Source: DSWT01 sp035415725 (GTDB taxonomy: Bacteria; Chloroflexota; Anaerolineae; B4-G1; SLSP01). From it: a stretch of DNA of 64,000 nt. Under the pieces are notes generated by a model that worked only from the letters and a program-made list of their open reading frames with translations, had not been told where the DNA came from and ran no database searches. Location of the stretch: positions 1 to 64,000 of the forward strand of contig DAOOGN010000004.1 of the NCBI GenBank assembly GCA_035415725.1, written 5' to 3'. This document shows positions 61,930 to 64,000 of this stretch, in pieces (within the stretch, counting starts at the first letter, position 1; each line of letters starts with the position of its first letter). The position numbers and the translations under genes are program-made.

Positions 61930-63312
61930 CTATCCCCAAAACAGCGGTTCGCGCCGCAGGTACATCCCGGCGCTGTCGCCGCCGACGAACGCGCCATCAC
62001 GTACCAGAAACGTCCCACGTCGCAGGGTGGAAATGACCCGTCCTTGCACGCGCATCCCTTCGTAGGGCGTGTAGCCCGCCGCTGAATGGAGTCGTTCAAC
62101 CGTAAAGGCATCCGTGGGCGTGGGATCGTATAACACGACATCGGCGTCAGAACCGGGCAGGAGCGCGCCCTTGCGCGGCCACAGGTTATAGACTTGCGCG
62201 GGGCCGGCCGCGAGCAGGCGCGCGATGTCCGTCCAGGCGATGTAGCCATCGCTCACGCCATACGTCGCCATCAACGGCAGAAGCGTCTCCAGGCCGGGCA
62301 GTCCGCCGGGCGTTTGGGTAAAATCGTCCACGGCGCTTTTCTGCGTCTGCGTGTAATCGCAGTGATCGGTGACAATCATATCGATTTCCCCGCCGGCGAC
62401 CCACGGCCAGAGCTTCTCCCGCTCTTGAGGGTCGCGCAGCGGCGGCTGAAGGATGTAGCGCCACGGTTCACCCCCCGCATAGAGGGTGTTATCGAGCACA
62501 AGGTACTGCGGGCAGGTCTCGCAGAAGGCGATCTGCCCTCTGGCCCGCGCTTCGGCGACCAGCGCCGTCGTTTTGGCGGTGGAGTTATGGACAATGACGA
62601 CGGGCGCGCGCGCGGCTTCGGCCAGAAGCAACACCCGAGCGGCGGCCTCTTGCTCGGCCAGCGCCGGGCGCGATGCCCCGTGGTAACGCCAGCCGGTATC
62701 GCCGGCCTCGATGAGGGCCTGCGTCTGTGCCGTCACCAGGGCGTCATTTTCACAATGGACCAGCGTCGTCAGCCCATAACGCCCGGCCGCCTCCAGCAAC
62801 CGCAGGATCGCCGCGTCATCCATGTAGTAGTTAGGACGATAGGTGGTGTAGAGTTTAAGGCTTTGGATGCCCAGATCAACGAGGTCGCCGAGCACGTCCT
62901 CGTGGCCCGGCGGTACATCCGTCACCATTATATGAAAGGCGTAATCGATGCAAGCAGGCGCTGCCTCCGCCAGACGCGCGTCCAGCGCCTCGGCGAAACT
63001 CTGTCCCGGGAACTGCGTGGCGAAGTCCACCACCGTGGTCACGCCGCCGAAGGCCGCCGCGCAGCTCTCCGTCTGCCAATTGCCCGGCGAGGCGTAGATG
63101 CCTGTATCCAGTTGGATGTGCGCATGCGCGTCGATGATCCCCGGGAGTACCAACAGGTCGCGCGCCTCCACCACCTCGGCCCCGCGCGGTACAGGCAAAT
63201 CGTGGCCGATGGCTTGAATTTGCTCACCACGAATCAGGAGGTCGGCGTCCATCATCGTTTCCGGCGTCACCACCGTCCCCCCGCGGATCAAAATCGATTT
63301 TAGCTTGCTCAT
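61930..63312 (-). CDS. Dihydropyrimidinase/hydantoinase-type amidohydrolase
   Basis: This 460-residue protein opens cyclic ureides such as dihydropyrimidines or hydantoins. It has the metal motif PGIIDAHAHIQL and the carbamylated Lys in SLKLYTTY. Later ligands are His in TLVHCEND, His in VIVHNSTAK and Asp in MIVTDHCDY. 'FCETCPQYLVLDN' and 'PGGLPGLETLLPLM' place it in the D-hydantoinase group rather than dihydroorotase. Allantoinase is the main alternative. ATG 63312 follows GAGGTG; an upstream GTG (63318) is possible. It heads a unit with the endonuclease-like and XdhC genes. Confidence 0.9.
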   Translation of the reverse strand: MSKLKSILIRGGTVVTPETMMDADLLIRGEQIQAIGHDLPVPRGAEVVEARDLLVLPGIIDAHAHIQLDTGIYASPGNWQTESCAAAFGGVTTVVDFATQFPGQSFAEALDARLAEAAPACIDYAFHIMVTDVPPGHEDVLGDLVDLGIQSLKLYTTYRPNYYMDDAAILRLLEAAGRYGLTTLVHCENDALVTAQTQALIEAGDTGWRYHGASRPALAEQEAAARVLLLAEAARAPVVIVHNSTAKTTALVAEARARGQIAFCETCPQYLVLDNTLYAGGEPWRYILQPPLRDPQEREKLWPWVAGGEIDMIVTDHCDYTQTQKSAVDDFTQTPGGLPGLETLLPLMATYGVSDGYIAWTDIARLLAAGPAQVYNLWPRKGALLPGSDADVVLYDPTPTDAFTVERLHSAAGYTPYEGMRVQGRVISTLRRGTFLVRDGAFVGGDSAGMYLRREPLFWG

Positions 63313-63424
63313 CGTCACCTCACTGGATGCTGGCTCTGAATTTTGTCATCAACGCTATTCGTATTGTAGCTGATTTCGTCACCTTGTCACCTCTGCTCTC
63401 CTTCTCCCCCTCATCATCTCGCGG

Positions 63425-63430
63425 TATAAT
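63425..63430 (+). promoter_or_regulatory. -10 box of a probably leaderless gene
   Basis: A perfect TATAAT ends seven bases before the ATG at 63437. Transcription would begin at or next to the start codon, and no ribosome site is visible. No good -35 box is seen at the normal spacing. Confidence 0.55.
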
Positions 63431-63436
63431 GGCACT

Positions 63437-64000
63437 ATGGAACGATCCAGTTTGGCGCGCTACTCCGCCGTCGCTGCTGCCCTGGTGGCCCTCGCGTTTG
63501 GGCTGCGAATGGGGGGGCTGACGGCGACTTCGCTGTGGTACGACGAGACGTTTGTACTGTATCACGCCCAACAAGGCATCGTTGCCGGGATGCTGGGGCT
63601 GTTGCGTGAGGATAACGCGCTGCCGCTCCACGGCCTGCTTCTGGCGCTGTGGATCAAAGTCGCCGGCGACGGGGAATTCGCGGCGCGTTATCTTTCCGTC
63701 TTGCTGGGAACCGTCGCCACAGCGTTGATGCTCAGAGTGGGCGGTGCGTTGCGGGGACGCCGGTATGGCGGATGGGGCACGGCGCTGGCCTATGCCACCC
63801 TGCCGATCTACGTCTATTACGCGCAGGAGGTGCGGATGTACGCGCTGGTCATCCCTCTTGCGGCGGGTTTCGTGTGGGCGGCCTGGCGGGTCGTGGAGCG
63901 TGGACGGGGTGGGGTAGCCTATGTCATTCTCGGCGCAGCGATGCTGATGGCGCATCTCTACGCGGGATTGTTGTGGGCGGCGGTGCTCGTGTGGGGAAGC
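63437..64000 (+). CDS. GT39-type membrane glycosyltransferase, cut by the window edge
   Basis: 188 codons are open to the right edge with no stop. The start is MERSSLARYSAVAAALVALA (first membrane helix). Then comes 'TATSLWYDETFVLYHAQQG' with the Asp-Glu pair, 'LPLHGLLLALWIKVAGDGEF' and the signature 'IYVYYAQEVRMYAL' (E-x-R-x-Y-x-L), found in ArnT/PMT-like glycosyltransferases that use polyprenyl-phosphate sugars. The rest of the protein lies outside the window. The ATG is chosen because of the -10 box just upstream and the fit of the first helix. Confidence 0.85.
   Translation, partial: MERSSLARYSAVAAALVALAFGLRMGGLTATSLWYDETFVLYHAQQGIVAGMLGLLREDNALPLHGLLLALWIKVAGDGEFAARYLSVLLGTVATALMLRVGGALRGRRYGGWGTALAYATLPIYVYYAQEVRMYALVIPLAAGFVWAAWRVVERGRGGVAYVILGAAMLMAHLYAGLLWAAVLVWGS

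Noticed and set aside
62194..63303. 369-codon frame antisense to the hydantoinase
   Set aside because: Same reason: the minus-strand product has all metal ligands, while this frame is Arg/His-rich without any domain.

Overview
The window looks like chromosomal DNA from a member of the Chloroflexota, probably Anaerolineae-like. The main clues are the substrate-binding lipoprotein at 3227-5329, with its twin-arginine N-terminus and a long run of EKTVEV-type repeats, a style typical of that phylum; the many short palindromic intergenic repeats; and the GC-rich codon use. This assignment is inference, because there is no rRNA or tRNA in the window to test it. I see no CRISPR array, phage gene or transposase gene.

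Layout. 155-13409 is a saccharide-uptake block: a large unrecognised protein, a complete Opp/Dpp-type ABC transporter (binding protein, two permeases, two ATPases) and a GH2 beta-galactosidase. 13483-18243 holds a DUF2723 membrane protein, a decayed BrnT/CopG toxin-antitoxin pair, a GT8-like glycosyltransferase and a PfkB sugar kinase. 18346-20650 has two methyltransferases and a roadblock protein driven from back-to-back promoters. 21233-27443 carries urocanase, an ABC-F protein behind an apparent leader-peptide attenuator, an M50 protease and alanine racemase. 27699-32031 runs on the minus strand: PfkB kinase, class II aldolase, RraA-like protein, purA, then alr. 32309-37182 is a pentapeptide-repeat protein facing a 1279-residue hybrid histidine kinase.

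38051-46213 is rich in envelope and polysaccharide genes: a NahK-like kinase, a GT39 membrane protein, a small zinc-ribbon protein, Wzz and a CpsD-like pair, and a minus-strand operon of GT4, TPR protein, lipoprotein and cytidylate-kinase-like protein. 46691-50423 is a four-gene operon of an IclR-PNPOx fusion regulator and an NMT1-type ABC importer. 50993-53056 has a broken DUF5615/DUF433 toxin-antitoxin pair and glgC. The rest holds GT39 proteins (53259-55286 and the cut gene at the right edge), a GNAT enzyme, Mrp/ApbC, peptide deformylase, a cNMP-binding/bPH membrane protein and a cluster of hydantoinase, Holl-type endonuclease and XdhC.

Three repeat systems shape the spaces between genes. 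One is a roughly 122-bp MITE with GGACTTACGCAA ends (four copies). One is a 190-290-bp mosaic element with GGTAWCTATTCAG ends (about nine copies or pieces). The third is a set of short 'CACAGAG/CCGTGG' style repeats. Some repeat ends supply start or stop codons to genes, and three repeat-like segments appear to sit in frame inside the beta-galactosidase. That same beta-galactosidase also seems to carry an inserted effector-associated (death-like) domain, which with the ABC-F attenuator is the most unusual thing seen here.
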